DNA of 64,000 nt from positions 46,869-110,868 of the IMG/VR virus record IMGVR_UViG_3300032092_000009. The stretch is one strand, 5' to 3'. The notes under the pieces are model-generated. The model did no database searches, had not been told where the DNA came from, and saw only the letters and a list, made by a program, of their open reading frames with translations. Made by a program: the position numbers and the translations under genes. Positions 33,001 to 41,397 of the stretch are shown one piece after another (position 1 is the stretch's first letter; each line of letters starts with the position of its first letter). The DNA is from a virus.

Positions 33001-35159
33001 ATATTACTTATGTTTCTACTGGCTACTCTTGTTCTGTTTACACAGACATTACTAATACGCTAAAGATCAAGGCTAAGTATTATCCTGCATTTGGAGGAGA
33101 TACGTTCATTAACAAGTTTGCACTTAAACGTAAGCACTCTTTCTTTACTCGTAACCTTGCTAATCTTCCTGCTAAAGTAGACAACGTTCCTTTTGATTAC
33201 TGGTTGTATCCTAATCTAGGATACCCTACATACTACATCGGAGAGTCTCCTGCTACTATTGATAATGCAGCTTACACAGCATTACTTGCGGGACTATCTG
33301 CAGCAATAGCAGCGGCTATAGCAGCATCAGCAACTGGGGCTCCTTCTGGAGTTGCAATGAATTCTGCAATCTCAGGAGCACTAGCTACTGCTTATGCTCT
33401 GTTTGTTAAAAAGAATAACCTAGATGCAGATCCTCAATCATTCTTTTACCAGAAAGGGTTCTTCTATACAGCTTCTTATGGTATTCCTGTATTCTATGTA
33501 GAGTCTGATATTAACGTAGATCTACGTCATGGAAGAAATGACCTAGAAGAGAACTTCTATCCTAACGTAGGAGATGGTATTCCAGATGAGTGGTTGCATG
33601 AAGTTAACGTACCTATTAAGTTTGACAACTTCTATAGTTACAATGCTACTTACTCTGCACAAAATCTAAGTCCTAACCTTCCATATAGATTAAAGTATCC
33701 TTCACTAGAGTGTTTGTCTATCCATAACAACCGAGTAATCTACTCAGATCCTGCAAACTCTTCTAACTATCTTTCTGATGCTTGGCGAGTATTCCGTCCA
33801 GGAAACTTCTATGACTTTCCTAAGCAAGGTGGCCGCTTAATTGATTTGAATGCGGGAGAGAACGAAAGAGTGTATGCTAGATTTGAGAATACAACTAAAG
33901 TATACAACTCTCGTATCACCCTAAGTACTAACTCTCCTTATCAGTTAGAGATTGGTAGTGCAGAGATGTTCAAACAAAAACCTGTAGATCTTGCTAAAAC
34001 AGATCTAGGTTATATTGGAACTCAACACAAAGCTTACGTTAAGTGTGAGTATGGAACATTCTGGGTAGATGCTAAACGTGGTCACATCTATCAGATCACA
34101 GGAGACGGATTCAACGAGATTAAAACAGAAAGTAACTTTAACTGGTTTAAACAGAATCTTCCTTTCCAAATCCTAAAAGATATTTCAAATGCAGACATAG
34201 ACAATCCACCGATTGGCTTAGGTATTGTTATGGGATGGGACGAAAGGTATGAGAGGGTATTTATTACTAAGTTAGACTACAGAGTTAAACCTGAGTTTAG
34301 AGCAGGCAATCCTTCAGTAGTTAAATACATTACAGATACTTCGGATACTAATTATAGAAAATATGTACTAGAGGGTGGAAGTACTCAAGTAGAGATTACT
34401 TTTGGTGATCCTGCATTCTTTGAGAATAAGTCTTGGACAGTTGCTTACTCACCAAAACTTAAAAACTTTATTTCTTTCTACTCATTCCTTCCAAACTTCT
34501 TTGTTCCTATGTTGGGTAACTTCCAAACAGTTATCAATACTTCTGCAGGAGCATCTACTTGGAACCATAATCTTTCTATCTTTACTTACCAGACTTACTA
34601 CAACAAACTCTATCCTTACATCATAGAGTACAATGTAAACTCTTTCCCTCAGGTATCTACAGTTAACTCTATTACTTTGATGCAGGACATCCAAGAATAT
34701 TACTCTGACTACGAGTACTACTCTTTGTCTACTGCAAATAAAAAGAACTTAGCAAACTTTACTAAGGCAATCATCTATAACAAAGAACAGTCCTCTGGTA
34801 TTATTAAGTTGATTCCTGAAGAGTTCGGTAACACAAGACAGAAGATTACCTATCCTAGAATGACTACAACGGGCATAGAAGCGCTTATCTCTCGTAGAGA
34901 ACACTTGTATACCTTTAACGGATTTTGGAACGTTGCAGCGCAAGGAAATGGACAACCACTTTGGTCTACTCAATGGAGTGACTTGATTACTCAGTATCCA
35001 ATAGACAAGATACCAAACACTAAGAGTGTAAGACCTGTATCTGTATCTTACCAGAAGTCTAAGATTAAATCAGACTTTGCTAAAGTAAGATTGATTCAAG
35101 ATCAGTACTCTAGATTTAAGTTTATCAATACAATCCAAATAACTCAAACCAACCCATAA
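30096..35159 (+). CDS. Tail muzzle/stabilization protein
   Basis: 1687 residues. The N-terminus (KINQNTAGLNLDSVNYQI...YALNANVQSHDGN) has the pattern of crAss-like 'stabilization' proteins that form the tail muzzle. The body is mostly beta with many Asp/Asn/Tyr repeats, as in propeller-like tail nozzles. Two unusual insertions are visible: a cysteine cluster (~100-146, with DCGC, GCC, NCCDCTDC) and an Ala-rich hydrophobic helical segment (~1059-1103). It should form the distal tail and gate ejection of the cargo proteins encoded downstream. Confidence 0.75.
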   Translation: MQNKINQNTAGLNLDSVNYQIKENMITYALNANVQSHDGNSTTYTNEPSNQICYDFSLTYPGFKILNVLSITEQSKLIVFLAHPDGRSLIGELTNLNKDCTTLTETETDCGCISGTVVTNVVNSATGCCTFTPLIVDNCCDCTDCYRYSAQSINNTPYSITYVNCNGVEVTDTFPSGIGTFTARKNKYILPSDVEILDSNLESQGQCVPKTSDCCLKLSTDFPVYSEYRIDNCETKVYFIARNIQPRYFSLEEPLGRDQCGDALDCLTDACERLKLFPDFCQADIYPTAIDSGGRLKGGVYSFSVAYADENGKELTDYVDFSNPIAIFERAITEQTEYETSKSIRVSIDHSTTIFDYFNLVVAENINEVTTYQLVGTYRVNQSTYRDSLVYTGDYSSTFSSIVPLIRSPHYETAEIIEKQNDILMLADLVETPKYNFQLLANKIKLRWETVKMPVDNKFDYSNPEIAYFFRTYQRDEVYPFGIKFKLKNGKYTDVFHIPGREVFPNSDERSLIYHDSNPDAFGTVNDCIVTDREEKWKVYNTATTGITPPNNTPSLQEAQYSCKITVETGGEFAYWESTETYPCYEEVWGALAGQPIRHHKFPENAKSHIHADGDDFIYPIGVRLWSESLFASILDTETVYDPLNTYGNHQIPVKELICGYELVRGNRVNNKSVVAKGLVYDVGSFRDVKSGREFYYPNYPYNSLEDDAYIKSTPDWYNKADRGLEESNADFSSGLRLHKGFNVIGSRYTFHSPDTHFQYPKIGTELKLETVEYGKVQGKFVPVLDHPQYKFLTTADYAVTAVLADALSLAFESELTTTPTPGAATRWKADALAILTNNQIFIDLLEKLIPNTNFAYQFNSVGEYKRFLPITTIGNRRRFLDIGLYANDKIVELNDDKPLHNRLRETSVYLKTSGSFSTEYASIVDNSRYTIGQKNLQNNPEQIVESDTRAYYASVKRNFPNQYGQIENITYVSTGYSCSVYTDITNTLKIKAKYYPAFGGDTFINKFALKRKHSFFTRNLANLPAKVDNVPFDYWLYPNLGYPTYYIGESPATIDNAAYTALLAGLSAAIAAAIAASATGAPSGVAMNSAISGALATAYALFVKKNNLDADPQSFFYQKGFFYTASYGIPVFYVESDINVDLRHGRNDLEENFYPNVGDGIPDEWLHEVNVPIKFDNFYSYNATYSAQNLSPNLPYRLKYPSLECLSIHNNRVIYSDPANSSNYLSDAWRVFRPGNFYDFPKQGGRLIDLNAGENERVYARFENTTKVYNSRITLSTNSPYQLEIGSAEMFKQKPVDLAKTDLGYIGTQHKAYVKCEYGTFWVDAKRGHIYQITGDGFNEIKTESNFNWFKQNLPFQILKDISNADIDNPPIGLGIVMGWDERYERVFITKLDYRVKPEFRAGNPSVVKYITDTSDTNYRKYVLEGGSTQVEITFGDPAFFENKSWTVAYSPKLKNFISFYSFLPNFFVPMLGNFQTVINTSAGASTWNHNLSIFTYQTYYNKLYPYIIEYNVNSFPQVSTVNSITLMQDIQEYYSDYEYYSLSTANKKNLANFTKAIIYNKEQSSGIIKLIPEEFGNTRQKITYPRMTTTGIEALISRREHLYTFNGFWNVAAQGNGQPLWSTQWSDLITQYPIDKIPNTKSVRPVSVSYQKSKIKSDFAKVRLIQDQYSRFKFINTIQITQTNP

Positions 35160-35163
35160 TACC

Positions 35164-35544
35164 ATGAAAGAAAAAGAACTTTTCACTACAGTCAAACCCG
35201 AGATAGTAATTGGACAGTTGTTCCAGTCTCGTGACATCATCCACATTGCACACTTGCAGACAACTTCTTTTAGTGAGCACAAAGCACTAGACGGTTACTA
35301 TACTGAGATTATTGGTTTAACTGATGATATCGTAGAGTCTTACTTCGGTACAATAGGTAAAAGACTTAACTTTAAGATTCCTGCATCTGAGTACATGAAT
35401 GCAAGAACTCACTTGATCTATATGAAAGACTATATGATGAAGCATCGTGGAGTATTTGGTATGGAGAATACCCACCTACAGAACTCAATTGATGAGGTAA
35501 TTAGTTTGATCACTAGTACCTTATATCAACTTACCTTAACTTAA
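35164..35544 (+). CDS. Conserved four-helix-type protein (DUF5856-like)
   Basis: 126 residues, 4 nt after the muzzle gene. Pattern: VIGQLFQSRDIIHIAHLQTTSFSEHKALDGYY...IIGLTDDIVESYFG, a helix pair with several His and Glu residues, then a C-terminal helix (SIDEVISLITSTLYQLTLT). I recall this layout from the DUF5856 family of crAss-like and related phages, whose helices resemble ferritin/Dps-like bundles. Whether it binds metal is unknown. The family name is from memory and should be confirmed by profile search. Confidence 0.5.
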   Translation: MKEKELFTTVKPEIVIGQLFQSRDIIHIAHLQTTSFSEHKALDGYYTEIIGLTDDIVESYFGTIGKRLNFKIPASEYMNARTHLIYMKDYMMKHRGVFGMENTHLQNSIDEVISLITSTLYQLTLT

Positions 35545-35559
35545 ACTAAATAAAACTAT

Positions 35560-35802
35560 ATGAATCGCTTAAAGAAAGCTTACTCTTCTTGCATGGAGTG
35601 CGGAGGTAAGAAAATGAAATCAGGAGGCAACTGGATTAAGAAAGCTATTAAGAAGCCAGGTTCTTTTACAGCTCAAGCTAAAAAGGCTGGAATGTCTGTA
35701 CCTGCTTTTCGTGACAAAGTATTGGCTAACAAGTCTGCCTACTCTTCTACTACAGTAAAGAGAGCTAACCTAGCTAAGACTCTTTCTAAAATGAAAAAGT
35801 AA
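35560..35802 (+). CDS. Small very basic protein with CxxC
   Basis: 80 residues. N-terminal SSCMECGGKK (possible zinc or disulfide pair), then a module GGNWIKKAIKKPGSFTAQAKKAGM-type (Trp, Lys-rich turn, Ala-rich helix) and a Lys-rich end. High positive charge suggests DNA binding, perhaps packaged in the virion. Overlaps the next start by one base (TAATG). Confidence 0.65.
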   Translation: MNRLKKAYSSCMECGGKKMKSGGNWIKKAIKKPGSFTAQAKKAGMSVPAFRDKVLANKSAYSSTTVKRANLAKTLSKMKK

Positions 35803-36455
35803 TGTTTGTACCAGGAGTAAATGGTTCTGTAATTCCTAGTGTCTCTTCAGGCTCAAAGCTTAAGGGTGCATATAAGAATTCTAAAAAGCGTAAGATGCCT
35901 AATGGAGGTTTAACTTATACTCCATATAGTCCAGCTCAAAACAGGTACACTGATAGTCCTGTACAAAAACCTATTGTTAAACCTAGAGTCGGAGATACTA
36001 TTAGTCCTAACTATGAACGTCTTTATACTGACCTAGGGGTAGATCTTGGATCTTATATTCCAGGTCCTGTAGGAAGAGGATTTAATGCTGTATCGGTTAT
36101 CAGGTCTGCTGATAACAATAGTTATAATCAAGGATTAGATCTTATGCCTGGTAAGAAAGCAAATACTATTAGTGTAGTAAATGATATTTATAATATATCC
36201 AATGCTAAGCCTTACAAGTATCAGGGTAGAAAACTAAAGGATGGAGGAGAAGTAGAGACAGAAGATGAGGATGAGTCAGAGGACGAATCAGAGGACGATA
36301 AAGAGATGGTAGATGGAGTAGCAAGTATCTTAAGAGGAGTTAAGAGTAAAGCTAATAGGTTGCAGTTAGCAAATAAACTTGCTAAACAATTTAATAGAGA
36401 AAAAGTAAATTATGACTTAAAATCATTCTTAAAGAAATCAAATGTAAAGAAATGA
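35802..36455 (+). CDS. Basic/acidic virion-associated protein
   Basis: 217 residues. The N-terminal ~75 are basic and Gly/Ser/Pro-rich (KGAYKNSKKRKMPNGG). The middle has a short ordered part (YERLYTDLGVDLGSYI), and ~148-168 is a strongly acidic run (E and D with S). The C-terminus is helical and basic (LANKLAKQFNREKVNYDLKSF). It belongs to a cluster of four small basic genes placed just before the cargo operon. No family recognised. It may organise DNA or cargo in the capsid. Confidence 0.55.
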   Translation: MFVPGVNGSVIPSVSSGSKLKGAYKNSKKRKMPNGGLTYTPYSPAQNRYTDSPVQKPIVKPRVGDTISPNYERLYTDLGVDLGSYIPGPVGRGFNAVSVIRSADNNSYNQGLDLMPGKKANTISVVNDIYNISNAKPYKYQGRKLKDGGEVETEDEDESEDESEDDKEMVDGVASILRGVKSKANRLQLANKLAKQFNREKVNYDLKSFLKKSNVKK

Positions 36456-37024
36456 AAAAGATGATAAAACGTAAAGATGGATCTTACTCACAAAGAGGAT
36501 TGTGGGATAACATCCGTGCTAACAGAGGTTCTGGAAAGAAACCTACTCCAGAGATGCTTAAGCAAGAACGTAAGATTAAACGTAACATGGCTGAAGGTGG
36601 TAAGATGCCTACTAGTGTTGCTAAGGCAAGATTCGTAGCAGCTAATAATGGAAATGTATCTGAGGCTAGACAAGATGCTTCTAAGTACGGATACAAGTTT
36701 ATGGCTGGTGGTAGACTTAAAAAAGCTTACATGGCTAAGGGTGGAACTATTGCTAAAACAACTAAAGGCCCAGGAGCTAACTATCGTCCTACTAAGCAAG
36801 GTGCTGGTATGACTAAGAAGGGAGTTATGGCTTATCGTAGAGCTAACCCAGGTTCTAAATTAAGTACTGCTGTTACAGGTAAGGTAAAGCCAGGTAGCAA
36901 AGCAGCTAATCGTAGAAAGTCCTACTGTGCTCGTTCATTAGGTCAGTTGCGTAGATCGAAACAATCTACACAGAATGATCCTAATAGCAGAATCAGACAA
37001 GCACGTAGGCGTTGGAAGTGCTAA
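36452..37024 (+). CDS. Basic protein with DUF6321-type C-terminus
   Basis: 190 residues, very rich in Lys, Arg and Gly. Two 'M(A/K)GG' segments (NMAEGGKMP, KFMAGGRLK) look like repeats, and the C-terminal ~45 residues (GSKAANRRKSYCARSLGQ...NSRIRQARRRWKC) match the pattern I associate with the DUF6321 family of phage proteins. Starts in the previous stop codon region (4-nt overlap). Likely a nucleic-acid-binding virion component. Confidence 0.6.
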   Translation: MKKMIKRKDGSYSQRGLWDNIRANRGSGKKPTPEMLKQERKIKRNMAEGGKMPTSVAKARFVAANNGNVSEARQDASKYGYKFMAGGRLKKAYMAKGGTIAKTTKGPGANYRPTKQGAGMTKKGVMAYRRANPGSKLSTAVTGKVKPGSKAANRRKSYCARSLGQLRRSKQSTQNDPNSRIRQARRRWKC

Positions 37025-37045
37025 ACTAAAACTAAAACTAAATAT

Positions 37046-37204
37046 ATGGCAACTAAAGCATCTAAAACTAAATCAACCTCTTCAGCTTCTAAGTTCAAAG
37101 TTAAACCTAAGATCAGAAGAAAGGGAGTTGTAGCGAAGACTAAAGCTTCAAAGTTAAAGTCTAGCAAAAATTATCTTAAGAAAAGCAGAGGACAAGGGAG
37201 TTAA
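37046..37204 (+). CDS. 52-residue highly basic protein
   Basis: ATG 37046 to TAA 37202. Almost a third of residues are Lys or Arg, with motif KPKIRRKGVVAKTKASK...KNYLKKSRGQG. Similar short KxxRKG(I/V)xAKTK...KNYKK..RGQG proteins occur near the cargo genes of crAss-like phages. Too short for most gene finders but spacing, codon use and the terminator right after it support reality. Probably DNA-binding. Confidence 0.7.
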   Translation: MATKASKTKSTSSASKFKVKPKIRRKGVVAKTKASKLKSSKNYLKKSRGQGS

Positions 37205-37223
37205 TTCTCCCTTGCTTTTTTTT
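37193..37223 (+). terminator. Intrinsic terminator with stop codon in its loop
   Basis: CAAGGGAG (37193-37200), loop TTAATT, CTCCCTTG (37207-37214), then C and eight Ts. The stop TAA of the 52-residue gene (37202-37204) is in the loop. Confidence 0.85.
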
Positions 37224-37241
37224 ATTAATCTTGTATATTTG
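37212..37241 (+). promoter_or_regulatory. Promoter of the cargo operon
   Basis: TTG at 37212 (inside the right arm of the preceding terminator) and TATATTTG at 37234-37241, exact 22-nt spacing. It is 63 nt before the first cargo gene. Confidence 0.55.
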
Positions 37242-37304
37242 TATAACTAGCTTATTCTCAAGCAGTTATTAACTTTCTATGTTAATAACATAAATCATTA
37301 AAAC

Positions 37305-39671
37305 ATGTTAAGAAGCAATCTTTTTAAGAGATTTGGTACTAAAAAATTCCAAGATGCAGGAACAGTTACAAAACCTGAAGAAACAGGTTTGTCTATTCCT
37401 ACTATAGAGGATATTAAAAAGAACTTTACTATTAACAATCCTTTTGTTCTAGATAGTTATACTACCGAAGAACAACCTAAAGGCACTGTTAGTACTGGTA
37501 CTAGTTCTTTTGCCCCTGGTACATTTAGTGACTTAGTTAAGAGTCCTATGTTTACTAGTGGACTTTCTCCTTTAAATCCTTACGATGTTAATCCTAAGAC
37601 ACCTGAGGCAGAACAAGGACCAATGACTAAGGAACAAAGTGACTACTTTGTGTTAGACCAAACTACTCCTGAGACTCCTGCTACTAAAGAAGACAATACA
37701 CCTGCTATGGTATCATTAGGTCTACTAGGATTTGATGCTTTGCTAGGCAAGAATGAAGATCTAAAGAATCAACAAAAATTAAACGAGTCAATACAACAAA
37801 GAAACTCTAAGCCTTTATACGATTATAATTATATGTATGGTCGTACAACTAGTGGAGGTACAGAGTATCAACCTATAATAAAAGCAGAAATGGGTGCAAA
37901 AATAAACAAGCGTTATGCTAGTGAAGGCATGAACGATGTAGAGGTAGAAGGTGGAGAGTATATCCAACTTCCAAACCTAGAAACAGAAATGGCTTCAGGT
38001 CCTTCTCACAGTAATGGAGGTGTCCCTACAAATCTTCCTGATCAAACTCGTGTATATTCTAATAATCTAAAGCCAGAAGGATCTAAGAAGACCTTTGCTC
38101 AGATTGCTAAAAACTACGATACAACTTCTTATAAGAAAGTATTAGATAATACCTTTGCAAAACAAGTAGACAAAGACACAGCTACTATTATGATGCAGAG
38201 AAACCAAAAGATACTTGATCAATTATTTGCTGATCAACAAGCTATGAATGGTAACTCTACAGGAGAAGTGGAAGCAAAGGGTGGAGCAAGTATTAATAAC
38301 CCAGGATTTAAAGCTCTTCCAGGTTATGTACAAGCTAAGATTATGGCTAACATGGCTGATGGCGGGGAAACAGACCTTCCTAGAGTCAAAGCAATTGATC
38401 CTTTGAATCTGGATGCTAATTCAACGCTTAATCAATTAGAGACTCAGCTTGCATTAGAAGCAGCAAACAAAGCTTCTAATATTGCTGCTCGTAGTAAGAA
38501 TGCTTTATTTGATCCTACTAAGCCAGGTATGCCTGCTCACACAGTTCCTGAAGGTCAGTTCTTGACAGGTATTGATCCTTCTCTGAACCCTAGTTTGGAA
38601 ACTGTTCCAGGAGTTCAACCTAGTTTGGGTACAGGTGTGTATGGAGAAGAGTCTAATATAGATATCTTTAATAAAAACTATCGTTGGTACCTAGATGACC
38701 TACAAGCAAGTGGTGAAACATTTGATCCAAGTAGGGAAGGAGATGTACGCAGAGCACAGGTTGCTTATACAGAAGAAGCTTACAATAGATTTAAGAAACA
38801 AGGTCTAACTGAAGAAGAGGCAAGAAAGAAAGCGGATGAGATAGGATTTGTAGCAACTAAGTCTTTACAGAACTCTGTAGATGATATGCTTGGTAGATAT
38901 ACAGCTACTCGTATTCTTCCTGAGAACACTCCTCCTGCTCCCGTTACTCCAGGAGAGAAACCTCCAATGGATTTAATAGATGGATTTACTCCTCAACCTG
39001 AGAAAGCAAAATCTACCACTACACAAACTACTACAGGAAGAACTTTTACAGGACCAGGTGCTCCTGCTAAAGGAAAATATATCCCAGGACAGTTTCCTTT
39101 GTATCAGGCTATTCCTGAAGCAATGGGACTTGCTCAATCACAACAAATCTATCCTTATGCTATTCCTGAGATAGATGCTCCCTATGTTCGTCCTCAGACT
39201 TTAAACATCCAAAGTCAATTACAGGATATAGATAGTATGGCTACTGCAGCACAGAGAGCAGGAGGAGATCCTCTTACTACTTACATTGCAGGGTTGGATG
39301 CTAAGCAAAAAGCTTTCCAAGCTAAGCAAAACTATGACGCAGAAGGTAGATCTAGGGCAGATATGGCGAACGCACAAATGAGAATGTCTGCTGATCAAAT
39401 TAATGCACAGTACTTTGATCGTGTGTATAACAACTTGGTAGGACAAGCAAGAGATGCTCAATCTGCAGAAAAGCAGGCAGCTGTTGCAAGTCTTACAAAT
39501 AAAAAGGCTAAATTTACACAGGAAGAAACTAAGAAGTCTGCTTACATAAATGCTCTTATGGAGAACTACGATGTAGATTCTAAAGGAAACTTTACATTAA
39601 AGCCAGGTAAGAACCCTGTCTTAAATTCTAATCCAGCAAAAACTGCCAAGAAGGGCATGTATAAAAAATAA
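37305..39671 (+). CDS. Large virion protein of the cargo operon
   Basis: 788 residues. A disordered Pro/Thr-rich N-terminus (~1-165) is followed by a conserved-looking core (~205-260): EVEGGEYIQLP...GPSHSNGGVPTNLPDQTRVYSN, a pattern I associate with crAss-like structural proteins encoded just before the large cargo genes. A long disordered middle follows, then a C-terminal Ala/Gln-rich coiled coil (~640-730) and a basic end. No enzymatic motif. Likely an internal or neck-associated virion protein. Confidence 0.6.
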   Translation: MLRSNLFKRFGTKKFQDAGTVTKPEETGLSIPTIEDIKKNFTINNPFVLDSYTTEEQPKGTVSTGTSSFAPGTFSDLVKSPMFTSGLSPLNPYDVNPKTPEAEQGPMTKEQSDYFVLDQTTPETPATKEDNTPAMVSLGLLGFDALLGKNEDLKNQQKLNESIQQRNSKPLYDYNYMYGRTTSGGTEYQPIIKAEMGAKINKRYASEGMNDVEVEGGEYIQLPNLETEMASGPSHSNGGVPTNLPDQTRVYSNNLKPEGSKKTFAQIAKNYDTTSYKKVLDNTFAKQVDKDTATIMMQRNQKILDQLFADQQAMNGNSTGEVEAKGGASINNPGFKALPGYVQAKIMANMADGGETDLPRVKAIDPLNLDANSTLNQLETQLALEAANKASNIAARSKNALFDPTKPGMPAHTVPEGQFLTGIDPSLNPSLETVPGVQPSLGTGVYGEESNIDIFNKNYRWYLDDLQASGETFDPSREGDVRRAQVAYTEEAYNRFKKQGLTEEEARKKADEIGFVATKSLQNSVDDMLGRYTATRILPENTPPAPVTPGEKPPMDLIDGFTPQPEKAKSTTTQTTTGRTFTGPGAPAKGKYIPGQFPLYQAIPEAMGLAQSQQIYPYAIPEIDAPYVRPQTLNIQSQLQDIDSMATAAQRAGGDPLTTYIAGLDAKQKAFQAKQNYDAEGRSRADMANAQMRMSADQINAQYFDRVYNNLVGQARDAQSAEKQAAVASLTNKKAKFTQEETKKSAYINALMENYDVDSKGNFTLKPGKNPVLNSNPAKTAKKGMYKK

Positions 39672-39676
39672 AACCT

Positions 39677-41383
39677 ATGCCAATTTCAGCACAACACACT
39701 AAGTTTGTTTACCCAGATTATGTATCTGCATTACCTGCAGATGATCTGATTAATCTTGCTGTTAAGAAACAGGAGATGTACACTGAAGGACTTGCTAAAG
39801 TACAACAGAGTGTAGACGCTTACGGCCAACTACGTAATAATATTAAGACAGATGTAGAACGTGAGTACTTTGACAAGACTATGGATAACCTAGTAAAGAC
39901 TATCAATGATAATGCTGGACTAGACTTCTCTATGAAAGGAAACGTACAAGCAGTATTGAACATCGGTAAGCCTATAGAGAAGGATGAGTACATTACTACA
40001 GCTATCTCTAATGGTAAAGAAATTACCCGTAGACAAGAAACTTTATCTAAACTTAAGTCTGACGAGAGAAGTGCTGCTAACGATGCAGATTACTTTGAGG
40101 ATGTTCAGGATTATATGAAGAGTGGTAAGCTCGGATATAAACTTGGTACAAAAGAATACACTCCCTACATTGACATCTCTAAAGAAATCAATGACAGAAT
40201 GAAGAGTGCCAAAGAGAATGGTACTGTAGATATTATCATGGATGGTAAATACATTCGTACAGAGTCTGTAAAAGGTCTTTCTGAGAATGAGGTTGCTTCT
40301 AAGATTTCAGCTATGTTAGGTGCAAAAGAAAAGAATCAACTTCGTATTGATGCTATGTATGACCTTAAGCAAAAAGGTATTCCACAAGCACATGCAGAAG
40401 TCGTAGGTTATTATTCTAATCTTAAAGCTTCTAGTGAAGCTACTCTGTTGGAGGGACAACGTCAATTGCAAGAAGCACAAGCTGCTTATGCTAAGGCTCC
40501 TACAGAAAGTGCTAGACAAGCTTTAGAGGCTGCTAGAGCTCCACTAGAGCAAGCAAGAGTTCAAGCTGAGGTTGCTAACAAAACTTTACAGAAAGTATCT
40601 GACATTAATAACTTTAATCCTAATCAATACGTAGGATTGTTTACTTCTAGCTTTATTGCTAACCAAGCTAATGCTTATGCTTATCGTCAGGTAGAACAAA
40701 AGATTCAAGCAGATCCTTATGGAGTACAGGCAGTAACTGCTGCAAACGCACGTAGTCTTGCCCAGCTAAACAGTTCTTTGCGTAGACAAGAGAATGCTGA
40801 GAAGATAAATCTAGCTGCAACTAAGTTACCTGCTGATGCTCGTGTTATCTCTGGTCAAGATAGATTTAATATTGATTTTCCTACTGCTCCTGCGTTAGAT
40901 CAAATGTCAGAGAGATACCAGAAAGTAGGTATTACTGTTGGAGGAAAAACTAATGCAAGTAACGTAGGTAGAGAAATTCAACAAGCTAAAAACCTTATGG
41001 AGAAGGCAGATATTAATACTCCAGAAGGAAGAAAGGCTTTGCAAGATGGTATTAATAAATTGAAAACATCTTATAACTTGACTGGTAAAAAGGATGAGTA
41101 CTTAGATGGAGTAGTTAGAAAAGCAGACGCTATCCTAAAAGCTTACAACAATTATCAAGATAAAATTAATGCTAAAGATAGTAAGTTCAAAGAAGGCGAG
41201 TTCCCTGAAGTAGACTTTGGTTCAGGAACAATGCCAGCTGATGAATACTTTAGACAACCATTCTTTGAGTTGATGGAAAGTCCAAGAACCTTGATCTACT
41301 CTAGATCAGGAAGAACTACAAGTATGAATGACTTCTTGTCTACTGTAGATTTAAGTCAAACTCAAACAACTGCTGAAGATTAA
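39677..41383 (+). CDS. Helical virion protein of the cargo operon
   Basis: 568 residues, helical throughout: N-terminal YPDYVSALPADDLINLAVKKQEMYTEGL, then several coiled-coil stretches (AQAAYAKAPTESARQALEAARAP at ~258-280; AINLAATKLP region). No catalytic motif. It starts 5 nt after the preceding stop, so the two are probably cotranslated. Rod-like helical proteins at this place in crAss-like genomes are candidates for internal virion or ejection proteins. Confidence 0.6.
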   Translation: MPISAQHTKFVYPDYVSALPADDLINLAVKKQEMYTEGLAKVQQSVDAYGQLRNNIKTDVEREYFDKTMDNLVKTINDNAGLDFSMKGNVQAVLNIGKPIEKDEYITTAISNGKEITRRQETLSKLKSDERSAANDADYFEDVQDYMKSGKLGYKLGTKEYTPYIDISKEINDRMKSAKENGTVDIIMDGKYIRTESVKGLSENEVASKISAMLGAKEKNQLRIDAMYDLKQKGIPQAHAEVVGYYSNLKASSEATLLEGQRQLQEAQAAYAKAPTESARQALEAARAPLEQARVQAEVANKTLQKVSDINNFNPNQYVGLFTSSFIANQANAYAYRQVEQKIQADPYGVQAVTAANARSLAQLNSSLRRQENAEKINLAATKLPADARVISGQDRFNIDFPTAPALDQMSERYQKVGITVGGKTNASNVGREIQQAKNLMEKADINTPEGRKALQDGINKLKTSYNLTGKKDEYLDGVVRKADAILKAYNNYQDKINAKDSKFKEGEFPEVDFGSGTMPADEYFRQPFFELMESPRTLIYSRSGRTTSMNDFLSTVDLSQTQTTAED

Positions 41384-41397
41384 AAACCAGACTAAGG

